Source: Massilia sp. PAMC28688 (GTDB taxonomy: Bacteria > Pseudomonadota > Gammaproteobacteria > Burkholderiales > Burkholderiaceae_D). Taken from it: 64,000 bases of DNA. Below, piece after piece: positions 45,001 through 53,226 of the stretch. A program made the translations under genes and the position numbers. Location: contig NZ_CP080378.1 in NCBI RefSeq assembly GCF_019443445.1, positions 4,154,001 through 4,218,000 on the forward strand. Direction: 5' to 3'. The notes beneath the pieces are model-generated. The model searched no databases. It saw only the letters and a list, made by a program, of their open reading frames with translations, and was not told the origin of the DNA. Every line of letters starts with the position of its first letter. Within the stretch, counting starts at the first letter, position 1.

Positions 45001-45325
45001 CCGAATAATCGTTCAAGGAGTCTCTGACGATGAGGGAAAACTCAAGTTGACCCCGGCTCAGGAGCTCCGTTTGTCTGTCGCGGTTGCGCGGTGGCCGAGT
45101 GACATTTACGTGATCGGGCCTGGTATTGAACGGCCGCTGATTATCTATGACCAAAAAGATGATTGGACGGAAAGCCAAAAAACCTTGCATGCCTTGGCTG
45201 CCCTTGATTTCTCCGAGGTGCCAGGCACACACATCACGACTGAAGAGAGTACCCGAGAGAGAACGCGGGCGGGTGAAGCAACAGGCGAAGCATCCACATT
45301 TCAGTTTTTCAAAAAGATATCATGA
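42083..45325 (+). CDS. vgrG: VgrG spike protein 2 with long C-terminal extension
   Basis: A 1080-residue VgrG. The gp27-like domain, OB-fold (CWVRVAQRSAGGGMGS, PRIGQEVLVQFLEND, about 475-530) and DUF2345 beta-helix with ITIEGGNITVQCPGN are in order. The extension from about residue 935 is a separate domain (LPGLDAIPLGNYDWQI, SDDEGKLKL, IERPLIIYD) different from that of VgrG1. It probably docks the phospholipase effector encoded next, whose ATG overlaps the vgrG2 stop. VgrG2 caps the Hcp tube made by the core operon. Confidence 0.95.
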   Translation: MNSALADKISAVLAAFSSVSRLYALTIGDEDSASGTEGLMVEAFAADDALQDIGARDVIAVSTNAHIDLGPLLGQPAALRVTLADGSRTTFAGEISQVAMLGSEGGLARYRVRISPWLWRLSQVRNSRVWQDKSVIDIVESVFEAYGPVAKWRWSEEAGPFLAEATRSYCCQYRETDLAFVRRLLTEEGIGWRYEQTEDGPGVVLFADSTQQDAIAEDISSEADGGLRFHNVRAGERQDTVQALHAQRAISASMTTLLSYDYKAKQAVAASAPSRLANGTRLASLESFDVPGQYAFASASQAQHYADMQMQGREARAQLWSGRSTVRSLRAGTRVTVFDAPLKRLGDAPAFTILRVCSVGVNNLPAPAHQALSELFGPIPELLQDIVRDAPDDFDLAISQARSTGYANCFEALAADVVWRPQLPDSEGRNHPRATALGSQSAIVVGPDGADTADGADELYCDYLGRVRIRYHWQDSGDATCWVRVAQRSAGGGMGSQFLPRIGQEVLVQFLENDIDRPVIVGALYNGQGEGGVAPTPGGQAAGEGDADCFAPAHNSAPSAQGNIAGGNSPLWHGASSDTKGHRNGAAQWGVRSKEFGGSGYNQLLFDDTDAQGRIQLKSSHAGSELNLGHLIHTADNYRGSFRGLGAELRTDAYGAVRAGRGLLISSYKTSHSATQRDPAGDNAPAIAMLKQAATIAETFSKAAETHKTVALATHTGAIGASESVIDEKGAPVKALMTAVSGMVGSDSLDTAQADALAKETSPAEGKLPHATDPIIAIAAQAGLGISAGQSVQLANGETVALMSGKDMQFNTGGQMRVHTGQAIGVLGGAMKPGLDNVGLQMIAAKDNIDVQAQSDTLTVQARDEINVMSANSHIDWAAAKSISLSTAGGANITIEGGNITVQCPGNIVIHAGKKVFSGPESREYPMPQLPKSSTKPVPLKFDLMLTALPGLDAIPLGNYDWQIVRMGAAKKDRIIVQGVSDDEGKLKLTPAQELRLSVAVARWPSDIYVIGPGIERPLIIYDQKDDWTESQKTLHALAALDFSEVPGTHITTEESTRERTRAGEATGEASTFQFFKKIS

Positions 45326-48300
45326 GCACTACAAAAACACAGCGGCCAGCCACAGTTGTCAAAGTCCTCAATAATGGGGCACCTGTAGTAAAAGGACAGA
45401 TGGCGTCCCACGCTGGTGCGCACGGCAGAGACAACATTGAGCCCAATGCTTTCGCACCGCTACGGCAGAACAATAAAGTGCGATTCTTCACCACTGGAAA
45501 AGAGTATTTCAAGGTGGTCTGCGCCGCAATGTTAAGCGCGAAGTCGAGCATCTTTATTGCTGGGTGGCAGGTGAACTGGGATGTTGAACTGACGCCCGGG
45601 ATGCGGCTGCTCGATGTATTGCACAACCGGGTTCAAAGTTCGGACAAGTTCCGTGTATTCGTTATGCCATGGCTGTCGCCGAAAATTGGCTTGGACACGT
45701 TGGATCTGGAAACGATGCTCGCGGTTTTTCATCTCAACGCTGGTCGAAAAACCATGCAAGCCATGTGCTGCCCTGCCGGAGGACAAAGCGATCTCATCGG
45801 CACGGAAGGTGCCGCGTTCAGTCACCATCAAAAACTCGTCGTCATCGACAACAAGATTGCCTATATCGGGGGTATTGACCTTGCTTACGGCCGTTGTGAC
45901 GACGAGCGGTTTTCACTTAACCATGAAGGCCGGCGGTTGAACGAGCGCTACAATCCAGGTATCCCGGCTTTACAGGCGGTTAGAGCTGAAGACGGCCCGA
46001 GTGTCACAACCATGGATCTGCTGCTCACCACGGTTACGGCAGGTCACTGGAAAATTGGGGGCAACAGTGCGCCCGCCGAAAAAGACAAACCTGGCGCTTT
46101 GATGAAGTATCTGACTGCCCGCATGGCAGAGGCCGATCAACTCGCACTTGACGCAGTTGCAGTCGTGAATTCCGGCATGCGGTTGACGAAAGAACGCCAC
46201 GCCAGCATGGTGAAGAGCACGAAGGTGCTCGTTAAATCCAGTCTAAACGGAGCGGCCAACACAGCGATTGATGCTGCCCGCGCAGTCAGCTCTCAATGCG
46301 CAGCGTGGCAAGTGCCTGATCTTTATGGCACCGTAGCGAGCTATAAAGTCAATCCGCGGCCTGTCTCCGGGATGGGCACTTCCGTGCGTAACATGGAAGA
46401 AAACGTCATCGAAACCTACAACCAAGGCGTTGCTAAAGCGCGGGAATTTTTGGAACCCCTGGGCCGACTGGAGATCGACCCGAAAACAACGACCGGTATA
46501 CCGGGGGCGCTGGATGATACGGAGCGTACTGCACGTGGAGCGGTCAATGCTTCCGTTGGCACCGCAGCGCGGGCGGCCGGGGTCGCTCAGGAAATTGCCA
46601 AAGATGGCAGGGATGTATGCGTGCAAATAGCGCCCAGCGTCGCGCACGGGGTCGCGTCAGCAAAATCCAGCGCGCGCGATCTTATCGCCGCCGCGCAAAG
46701 GATGGATGAAGAAGCAAGCCAGACCATCAGCAGCATCAACGCGGCAATCGAGCACGGCCTCAATATTTTGCAAGGTGCCGTGATTGACGAGATCAATGCG
46801 GCTCGTAGGGTATTAAATGATAAGGTATTGCAAGCAATTGAAGTAATCGACGAGAAAACGCTAGCAGGGATTCGCAGCGTTAGCCAGGAAAAATTTGATG
46901 CGGTAATAAAACAGTTCATGCGTTTGGCGAAGGTCGTGTATCTCGCGCAAATTGCATTGGCCTGGGTATCAATCAAACCCAATGAAAAGTTGCTTAGCTC
47001 GAAAACAAAATCGTCGGTAAAAGGCAATCACATTTTAAAAGATGATCAGCCGCGGGAGCCTTGGCAAGATGTGCATTCCGAAATAGTTGGACCTGCTGTG
47101 GCAGATGTTGCCAGAAACTTTATTGACCGCTGGAATTCCGCTCAGTTCAGTTACTTGCGCGACGGCACTATACGAGATCTAACTGAAGCATTGGGACTCG
47201 CTTTGGGGCCGACGCTTGGGATCGTTGGTAAAGTCGTCATCAAAGGTGCCGGACATGCGGCCGCTAAGGCGGGAGGAGATAAGCTGCGGCAGAGTATGAT
47301 GATTCCGTCGCACCTCGTCCCCCCGGTGCTTCCCGTAAACCCTAAAAAAGATGGCACGGGTGAAAGTGTCCGGATTCTTCGCAGTGCGGCGTTGAAGCTG
47401 TGCAAGGATGAGGCCAGAGCAAAAGGTCTGAAGATCATGCCCACCGCGGCCCAGGCGGAAATTCAAACTCAGATGCTCGAACTCATTAAGAATGCAACGG
47501 ACTTTATTTACATTGAAAACCAATTCTTTCAGTCCGCGTTCGGCGATCCGACCATTGAGCCTTTTACGATCGACGCCGAGCGAAGGACCTCTGGTCCCAT
47601 GCGGCTTGTCTATGCGAGCCGAATGAACCGTATTAAGTCGGAGTTAAGCGGCGCGGGGTTCGCTGCCGTTAAGAAGGCGCTGCCGAAGAACGAAATCGGC
47701 AAGGAAATTGCTGATCGAATTGCAAAAGCGATTCGCCTTGACCAACCATTCCACGTCTATATAGTTTTGCCGGTCCATCCAGAAGGACGTATGGACGATA
47801 TTACAATTATGGGGCAGATACACTGGACTATGCAGAGTCTTATCTACGCAGACCTAAGTCTTGTTAACCGAATTAAACGCTCGATTGCTGCAAAAAAAAT
47901 GTTGAAGCCTGGCCTCATCAGTGACGCCGCTTGGGGTGTGGCCTATGCAAAGGCGGGGATCAAATTAACAGACCACGCACCATACGAGAGCGTCAGTGAA
48001 GAGGAGTGGTCAAAATACTTGACGCTGCTCAATTTGCGCACGTGCGAAAAAGTCGATGGGCTCGTACGTACGGAGCAAATATATGTGCACAGCAAATTGT
48101 TGATCGTGGACGACCGACACGTACTTCTCGGAAGTGCCAACATCAACGACCGCAGCCAGAATGGCGGCCGAGATAGCGAAATCGCTATGGTTATGCTTGG
48201 TTCGAGTTCCATGAAAGCAACTCTAGGGAGTCGTGCCACTTCGGTCAATCCACTAGCGCGAAAATTGCGGGTTGATCTGTGGCAGAAACATTTTGCGATA

Positions 48301-48738
48301 GGCGCCGGTAATGAATTTGTACATCCCGTTCCTGCAGCGCAGGAACTTCTGGATACTCCTGCGCTGGAGTCAACGTATCGTAGGATTCAGGCGCTTTCGC
48401 GAGCTAACGCCAAGACATTTGAGGCGAATTTTCCTCATATTCCAGTGGCGGGTAATGGCCGATCTCCCCCTGCCCGGGGTGTTTCAATATGGCCAGTTTG
48501 CCCGGCAGGGGTTACGGCTCAGGATGCAGCCGAGCACGCTAAGGCCATGCCCTTTCACCATGAATTCTGGACGCACCTCGCAGGAAAGCGATCGTTTGAA
48601 GGCAAAGCCTTTGGTTTTATTTCCAAGCTGCCGACTTTTTGGACGGTAGGAGAGTATAACCACCCTGGCGAAATGTCCGTTGGTGCATTAACCCTTAGAC
48701 CCGACATCGGTACAACATCGCAAACGGCGGTAGGCTAA
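45322..48738 (+). CDS. Phospholipase D family T6SS effector (Tle5-like)
   Basis: An 1138-residue protein with two HKD motifs: His169-x-Lys171 with Asp176 in HHQKLVVID, and His923-x-Lys925 with Asp930 in VHSKLLIVDD. Both are complete, so lipase activity is expected. The segment between holds long helical, possibly coiled stretches (about 270-560). A Tle5 enzyme cleaves phosphatidylethanolamine-type lipids in prey membranes. No signal peptide is seen, as expected for VgrG delivery. The four-base overlap with vgrG2 shows coupling. Immunity genes follow. Naming it Tle5 is inferred from the HKD pair and position; the size is larger than the classic members. Confidence 0.88.
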   Translation: MSTTKTQRPATVVKVLNNGAPVVKGQMASHAGAHGRDNIEPNAFAPLRQNNKVRFFTTGKEYFKVVCAAMLSAKSSIFIAGWQVNWDVELTPGMRLLDVLHNRVQSSDKFRVFVMPWLSPKIGLDTLDLETMLAVFHLNAGRKTMQAMCCPAGGQSDLIGTEGAAFSHHQKLVVIDNKIAYIGGIDLAYGRCDDERFSLNHEGRRLNERYNPGIPALQAVRAEDGPSVTTMDLLLTTVTAGHWKIGGNSAPAEKDKPGALMKYLTARMAEADQLALDAVAVVNSGMRLTKERHASMVKSTKVLVKSSLNGAANTAIDAARAVSSQCAAWQVPDLYGTVASYKVNPRPVSGMGTSVRNMEENVIETYNQGVAKAREFLEPLGRLEIDPKTTTGIPGALDDTERTARGAVNASVGTAARAAGVAQEIAKDGRDVCVQIAPSVAHGVASAKSSARDLIAAAQRMDEEASQTISSINAAIEHGLNILQGAVIDEINAARRVLNDKVLQAIEVIDEKTLAGIRSVSQEKFDAVIKQFMRLAKVVYLAQIALAWVSIKPNEKLLSSKTKSSVKGNHILKDDQPREPWQDVHSEIVGPAVADVARNFIDRWNSAQFSYLRDGTIRDLTEALGLALGPTLGIVGKVVIKGAGHAAAKAGGDKLRQSMMIPSHLVPPVLPVNPKKDGTGESVRILRSAALKLCKDEARAKGLKIMPTAAQAEIQTQMLELIKNATDFIYIENQFFQSAFGDPTIEPFTIDAERRTSGPMRLVYASRMNRIKSELSGAGFAAVKKALPKNEIGKEIADRIAKAIRLDQPFHVYIVLPVHPEGRMDDITIMGQIHWTMQSLIYADLSLVNRIKRSIAAKKMLKPGLISDAAWGVAYAKAGIKLTDHAPYESVSEEEWSKYLTLLNLRTCEKVDGLVRTEQIYVHSKLLIVDDRHVLLGSANINDRSQNGGRDSEIAMVMLGSSSMKATLGSRATSVNPLARKLRVDLWQKHFAIGAGNEFVHPVPAAQELLDTPALESTYRRIQALSRANAKTFEANFPHIPVAGNGRSPPARGVSIWPVCPAGVTAQDAAEHAKAMPFHHEFWTHLAGKRSFEGKAFGFISKLPTFWTVGEYNHPGEMSVGALTLRPDIGTTSQTAVG

Positions 48739-48763
48739 TTCGAATGAGTATGGAATCAGCATC

Positions 48764-50029
48764 GTGAATAATTTTATGTTCAAGCCCTGCTGGGTAATGG
48801 CAATTGCAGTACTTATGACTGGTTGTAGTCGCGCGGAACCAACAAAACCGCAGAATCCGCGCAATACCATGATAACTTCCTGCATTGACAGATTGCTTCT
48901 GGATATGCCTTCGCCCATTGAATTCAGTGGGACCGAGGTGAAATATGATGGTACGCATTCATTCGTTGGAATAGGCGACCGAGGTGTGCGCGGCGTGCGC
49001 TATGGCGAACGCGCCCTTACGGAAACTCATCCAACGGCTGAAACTGAATTCTTTCGAATCAAGCGACAGGTTGGTACTAGGATCACTACACAAGAGCAGC
49101 TCACGTCGGAAATATTCGCGATTGACGGTGAAATAGAGCTATTTCAAGATATTCTAAAAGGCCCGGACTTGGAGTTGCGAGCAGAGGCGGCGAAGCGACT
49201 AAAGGAGCTCCGCGTAAAGCGGGCCTCCGTAGAGGCTGCTCGACCGCATTCCGGACCTGTGACCATAGCGGATAAAACCGCTTTCGCTTTTCAGGACGGC
49301 GGCGCGTTTAAGCTTGGCTTCTACGTTCCCGAGGATAGGCGTGTAAGAATTTTAGAGGGCAAGCTAGTGGGGGGGGCGCATGATGGAAAAGAAGCCGTTC
49401 AGGAACAATACAAGTTGTTCCGATCACGATACTTGCCGAGAAATCCGAGAACAGGTGTAGGCCAGCGCGGATTCTGTACGGCTCATGGAATTATTTTAGA
49501 AAAAGAATTCGCTACTGAACGCAACACGTTCACCGAGGTGATGTTCCGAAGTACTAAATATCCAAATCTTATTTTTACGCTCACCGTTGAGCCGCCTTCG
49601 GCAGAACACCAAGATATTCATACTGAGAGAAATCTTGGCGCCGATACCGCAAACTTGCATCTGATTGGCATTGAGAAGCGATTTGGTCCTGAGCGAGTGT
49701 CCATATTAGGCGCAAATGGACGAGTGCTAGGCTACAGTTACGGGCGCAATTGTTCCAAGACGAGCTGCCGTCCAGCCGATCAGCTTTACGAGTTCGAGGC
49801 GAAGACGTACGGCGAAGCTGGAAACAAGTATCGGCCCCATCTTACGTTACACATGATCGCTGCAACCTCCGATGAATATAAAACGGCGTGGCCGGAACTC
49901 CCAGACGCCCCGGACCATAACAAAGTGATGCGACCCGGCTTAAAAGGAAAAGTTCCGCCGCCGTACGAGGAAGGCAAGAAGATATTTCTTCAAGTGCTCC
50001 AGTCTATCCGCGCAAAAGATCCCTTATGA
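48764..50029 (+). CDS. Tli4-type T6SS immunity lipoprotein
   Basis: A 421-residue lipoprotein (LMTGC lipobox, Cys21) with the CIDRLLLDMPSPIEF opening seen in proteins annotated as Tli4-family T6SS immunity factors. A helical hairpin (about 105-150) is followed by a beta-rich C-terminal domain including GFCTAHGIILE, LHLIGIEKRFGP and TLHMIAATSDEY. The start is GTG 48764, with an in-frame ATG 12 bases on as alternative. It lies 25 bases after the phospholipase effector and should protect the periplasmic face of the producer from it. It is the only intact copy; a second copy downstream is broken. Confidence 0.85.
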   Translation: MNNFMFKPCWVMAIAVLMTGCSRAEPTKPQNPRNTMITSCIDRLLLDMPSPIEFSGTEVKYDGTHSFVGIGDRGVRGVRYGERALTETHPTAETEFFRIKRQVGTRITTQEQLTSEIFAIDGEIELFQDILKGPDLELRAEAAKRLKELRVKRASVEAARPHSGPVTIADKTAFAFQDGGAFKLGFYVPEDRRVRILEGKLVGGAHDGKEAVQEQYKLFRSRYLPRNPRTGVGQRGFCTAHGIILEKEFATERNTFTEVMFRSTKYPNLIFTLTVEPPSAEHQDIHTERNLGADTANLHLIGIEKRFGPERVSILGANGRVLGYSYGRNCSKTSCRPADQLYEFEAKTYGEAGNKYRPHLTLHMIAATSDEYKTAWPELPDAPDHNKVMRPGLKGKVPPPYEEGKKIFLQVLQSIRAKDPL

Positions 50030-51306
50030 ACGACGCGAATGGATGGCTGGACCGCAATGGACCGTCGTACCGACATTTGTCAAAACACGCACCTGTCGCG
50101 GGGACGGCGTGAGCACTCGATATAACATCCTGAGAGCGTCAGCGGCCATCGTATCTTTCGTGATGTCGCACACCCCAGCGTGTGCCTCGCAGGTCTCGAC
50201 CACGGCATGTATCGACCGATTGCTACTCACACTGCCAGGACCCGTTGAGTTCGCTGCGAGTGATGCCAAATATGGCGGCACGCACTTTTTTCCCGGTATT
50301 GACGATTTGGCCGCCGGGGGGTGAGATTTGCCGACAACGAGTTGACTGAAACTCAAATCACTTCTGTGAAGGAATTCCGTGAGATTGAGGCATATGTTCG
50401 CAATACGTTGACAACGCCGAAACAATTTTCGTCGCATGCGGCGCAGATCAGTCGAGGTATAGCTTACTCGCAAAAGCTATCGAAAAGCACAGATGTGAAT
50501 TTAAGGGCAGATGCCCTAGAGGAATTGAAGGTCTTACGTGCTGAGCTCGCGGCTAACAAGGCGGCGCGTTCCGATGTCGGCGCGATCAGTACACCAGACA
50601 AGGCTGCGTTTGCCTATCGGGATGGCCGCGCCTATAAATTTGGATTTTTTGCTTCCGATGATAAGCGTGTGCGGATTTGGGAGGGCGAGATTCCTGAAAA
50701 CTCGAAAGCTACGAATGCCGTCGTTGAGGCTCAATATCGGCTGTGGAGGTCTCGGTACGTTGTGCGCGCAGCTACTGAGGTCGGTAGTGAGCGAGGTTTC
50801 TGCACCCCACACGGCATTATTTTAGATGCTGAAAGAGTGGCCGCGGAACGGAACACGCGCACTGATTTAATGTTTCGTAGCGTCAAATACCCAAATCTTA
50901 TTTTCAGGCTCACGGTAGAACCCGCCACTACAAGCGGCAAGGACATCCACACTGAGCCAAATCTCGGCGCTGATAGAGCGAATCTGCATCTTGTGGGAAT
51001 CGAGAAAAAATTTGGTCCGAAGCGAGTGTCCATACTCGGCGCCAACGGTAGCGTGCTAGGCTACAGTTACGGGCGGAATTGTTCCGAGACGAGCTGCCGT
51101 CCAGCCGATCAGCTTTACGAGTTCGAAGCGAAGACATACGGTCAAGCGGGCAAGGAATATCGGCCATATTTGACGTTACATATGATAGCTGCGACTTCGG
51201 ACGAGTATAAGACGGGATGGCCTGAACTTCCAGACGCCCCCCCCCTGTGCCAATATAACTTGAGACACCTACCCGATTAATTTAGAGTACAGCAGTAGGT
51301 CCCCAA

Positions 51307-51768
51307 ATGCACAACCGAAAGCATCAAATTAGCACTCCAGTAGCTCCCCCGGACACCACCGACGTGTCGCCTTCCGAAGCGCAACGGCCAGACCCCGAGG
51401 TCGTCCCCACTGCCAAGCGGCGCGCTTTTTCCAAGGCCGAGAAACTGCGCATTCTGGCCGCCGCTGACGCCTGCGTGGCGCCCGGCGACATCGGCGCGTT
51501 GCTGCGTCGGGAAGGCATCTACTCGTCCCACCTGGCGACGTGGCGCAAGCAGCGTCAAGCTGCAGGCGAGGTCGCCGCTCTGGAGCGCAAGCGCGGCCCG
51601 AAAGCTGATCCCGCTGCCGCCCAGACGCGGCGCGTGCTGGAGCTGGAAAAAGAAGTAGAACGCCTGCGCGCGAAGCTGGTCAAGGCCGACTTGATTATCG
51701 ACGTCCAAAAAAAACTTTCCACTCTGCTGGGTCTGAGCACCAGCGACACACCGAGCGAGCCGAAGTGA
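51307..51768 (+). CDS. IS3-family OrfA
   Basis: A 153-residue DNA-binding protein. It has a disordered proline-rich start, a helix-turn-helix (RRAFSKAEKLRILAAADA, then IGALLRREGIYSSHLATWRK), and a coil (about 100-135: LELEKEVERLRAKLVKADL). It recognises the element's ends. Its stop overlaps the orfB start by four bases (GTGA), so orfB can be made by coupling; no long A-tract slippery site is needed. Confidence 0.9.
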   Translation: MHNRKHQISTPVAPPDTTDVSPSEAQRPDPEVVPTAKRRAFSKAEKLRILAAADACVAPGDIGALLRREGIYSSHLATWRKQRQAAGEVAALERKRGPKADPAAAQTRRVLELEKEVERLRAKLVKADLIIDVQKKLSTLLGLSTSDTPSEPK

Positions 51769-52784
51769 TTAATGCCGCCAACAGCCTGGGTGAGCAGGTC
51801 GGCCTGGCCGCTGCGTGTCGCGCCTTGCGTCTGCCACGCAGCGCCCTGTATCGCGACCGCGCCGCGCGCCACATCTGCCTGTTGCCGCCCCCTGTCGCGA
51901 CAGCACCAGCGAGGCGGCCTCCGCTGGCGCTGTCGGAACTGGAGCGCCGCGTCGTACTTGACGTGCTCAACAGCCCGCGCTTCGCCAATTGCGCGCCTGC
52001 AGCCATCCACGCCCAGTTGCTCGACGAAGGGCGCTATGTGGCCTCGGTACGCACCATGTATCGCTTGCTGCAGGGCTGCGCCGCCGTGCGCGAGCGGCGC
52101 AACCAACTACGCCATCCAGAGTACGCCAAGCCCGAGCTGCTGGCCGTGGTGCCCAATCAAGTCTGGAGCTGGGACATCACGAAACTGAAGGGGCCGGTCA
52201 GAGGAACCTGTTTCCATCTGTACGTCATACTCGACATCTTCAGCCGCTACGTCGTCGGCTGGATGGTGGCCGAGCAGGAAACCGCCGAATTGGCCGAGCA
52301 ACTCATCGCCGACACCGCCGCTAAGGAATGCATCTCGCCGGGCGCGCTGACGTTGCATGCCGACCGAGGCAGCAGCATGCGCTCTAAGCCAGTGGCCACG
52401 CTGCTGTCCGATCTGGGCATCGCCAAGTCGCACAGCAGGCCCTACGTCTCCGACGACAACCCGTACTCGGAGGCGCAGTTCAAGACCATGAAGTACCAGC
52501 CCGGATTCCCAGCACGTTTTGGCTCGCTGGCTGACGCGCGCGCTCACTGCGCCACGTTCTTCACTTGGTACAACCAGCAGCATCGCCATTCCGGCATCGG
52601 AATGATGACGCCCGAGAGCGTCCACACCGGTCGCGCGATCGAAGTACGCAAGCAACGACAAGCCACTCTGGCAGATGCATTCCAGCGCACGCCGAACCGT
52701 TTCAAACACCGCATGCCGCAGCCGCAGAAGCTACCAACGGCAGCATGGATTAACCCACCGGCGATGGAGACGAAAGCTGCCTGA
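51765..52784 (+). CDS. IS3-family OrfB transposase (DDE)
   Basis: A 339-residue integrase-type transposase starting at GTG 51765. The helical linker is followed by an rve core with Asp in WSWDITKL, Asp in HADRGSSM and Glu in NPYSEAQFK. The C-terminal DDE-linked helix ends GIGMMTPESVH. The catalytic residues are all present and the frame is open, so the element is probably active. It is a different IS3 subgroup from the IS2-like and IS407-like elements in this window. Confidence 0.92.
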   Translation: MINAANSLGEQVGLAAACRALRLPRSALYRDRAARHICLLPPPVATAPARRPPLALSELERRVVLDVLNSPRFANCAPAAIHAQLLDEGRYVASVRTMYRLLQGCAAVRERRNQLRHPEYAKPELLAVVPNQVWSWDITKLKGPVRGTCFHLYVILDIFSRYVVGWMVAEQETAELAEQLIADTAAKECISPGALTLHADRGSSMRSKPVATLLSDLGIAKSHSRPYVSDDNPYSEAQFKTMKYQPGFPARFGSLADARAHCATFFTWYNQQHRHSGIGMMTPESVHTGRAIEVRKQRQATLADAFQRTPNRFKHRMPQPQKLPTAAWINPPAMETKAA

Positions 52785-53037
52785 GATCCGAGATTTAGAC
52801 TCTCACCAATTCAACCAGGTGTTTCAAAATCATTGACACGCTCCGCCCGGACCATAATAAAGTGATGCGACCGGGCTTGAAAGGGAAGGTGCCGCCGCCG
52901 TACGAGGAGGGCAAGAGGATATTCCTGCAAGTGCTCCAGTCTCTTCGGACGAAAGATCAATTGTGAAAGATGCTAAAAGTGGCCTATCCTCCGCTCGACC
53001 TTTTGTCGGACATTTGTGACATTCCGCAAGTTTCAGC

Positions 53038-53187
53038 TTATAGCGGGCTAGGAGTTAGTTTTCCGTTAAAGTAGAACGCAACAGGATCATATCCTTTCTT
53101 GCTCGCGACTGCCCCGGGATCAGAGGCTGGGACTAGCTTAACAAGCATCTCGAAATTTAACGTTTGAGCGGCCGAAATGAAGTGCAC
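53038..53187 (-). CDS. Short coding-like fragment antisense to the lipoprotein start (49 aa)
   Basis: On the minus strand, GTG 53187 opens 49 codons (LNFEMLVKLVPASDPG, then YDPVAFYFNGKLTPSPL) to TAA 53038-53040. The composition looks protein-like and could be the end of a lost gene. It overlaps the first 11 bases of the lipoprotein gene on the other strand. The rest of 52967-53176 holds nothing recognised. Confidence 0.2.
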   Translation of the reverse strand: MHFISAAQTLNFEMLVKLVPASDPGAVASKKGYDPVAFYFNGKLTPSPL

Positions 53188-53226
53188 CTATTTGATTTTA
53201 ACCGCCGCCATTTCAGCGGTTGTTAG

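Larger units (their letters stand above)
51241..52845 (+). mobile_element. IS3-family insertion sequence (1605 bp) inside the second Tli4 gene
   Basis: The left end reads CCCCCTGTGCCAAT and the right end, on the other strand, CGGAGCGTGTCAAT. Both continue to a related TTGA-ACACCT block, so imperfect inverted repeats are present. CCC on each side (51238-51240, 52846-52848) fits a three-base duplication and restores the host gene frame when removed. The C-run makes the left edge uncertain by a few bases. Confidence 0.85.
50109..52966 (+). pseudogene. Second Tli4-type immunity gene, broken by frameshift and IS insertion
   Basis: A paralogue of the 48764 gene. The GTG at 50109 opens a signal peptide and the CIDRLLLTLPGPVEF opening. 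At the six-G tract 50316-50321 the frame is lost; adding one G restores it. The main body then reads in the new frame to 51240, where the IS3-family element begins. The 3' end resumes at 52849 (PDHNKVMRPGLKGKVPPPYE) and stops at TGA 52964-52966. Joining the parts and adding the missing G gives exactly 416 codons against 421 in the intact copy. The product cannot be made as it stands. Confidence 0.9.
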
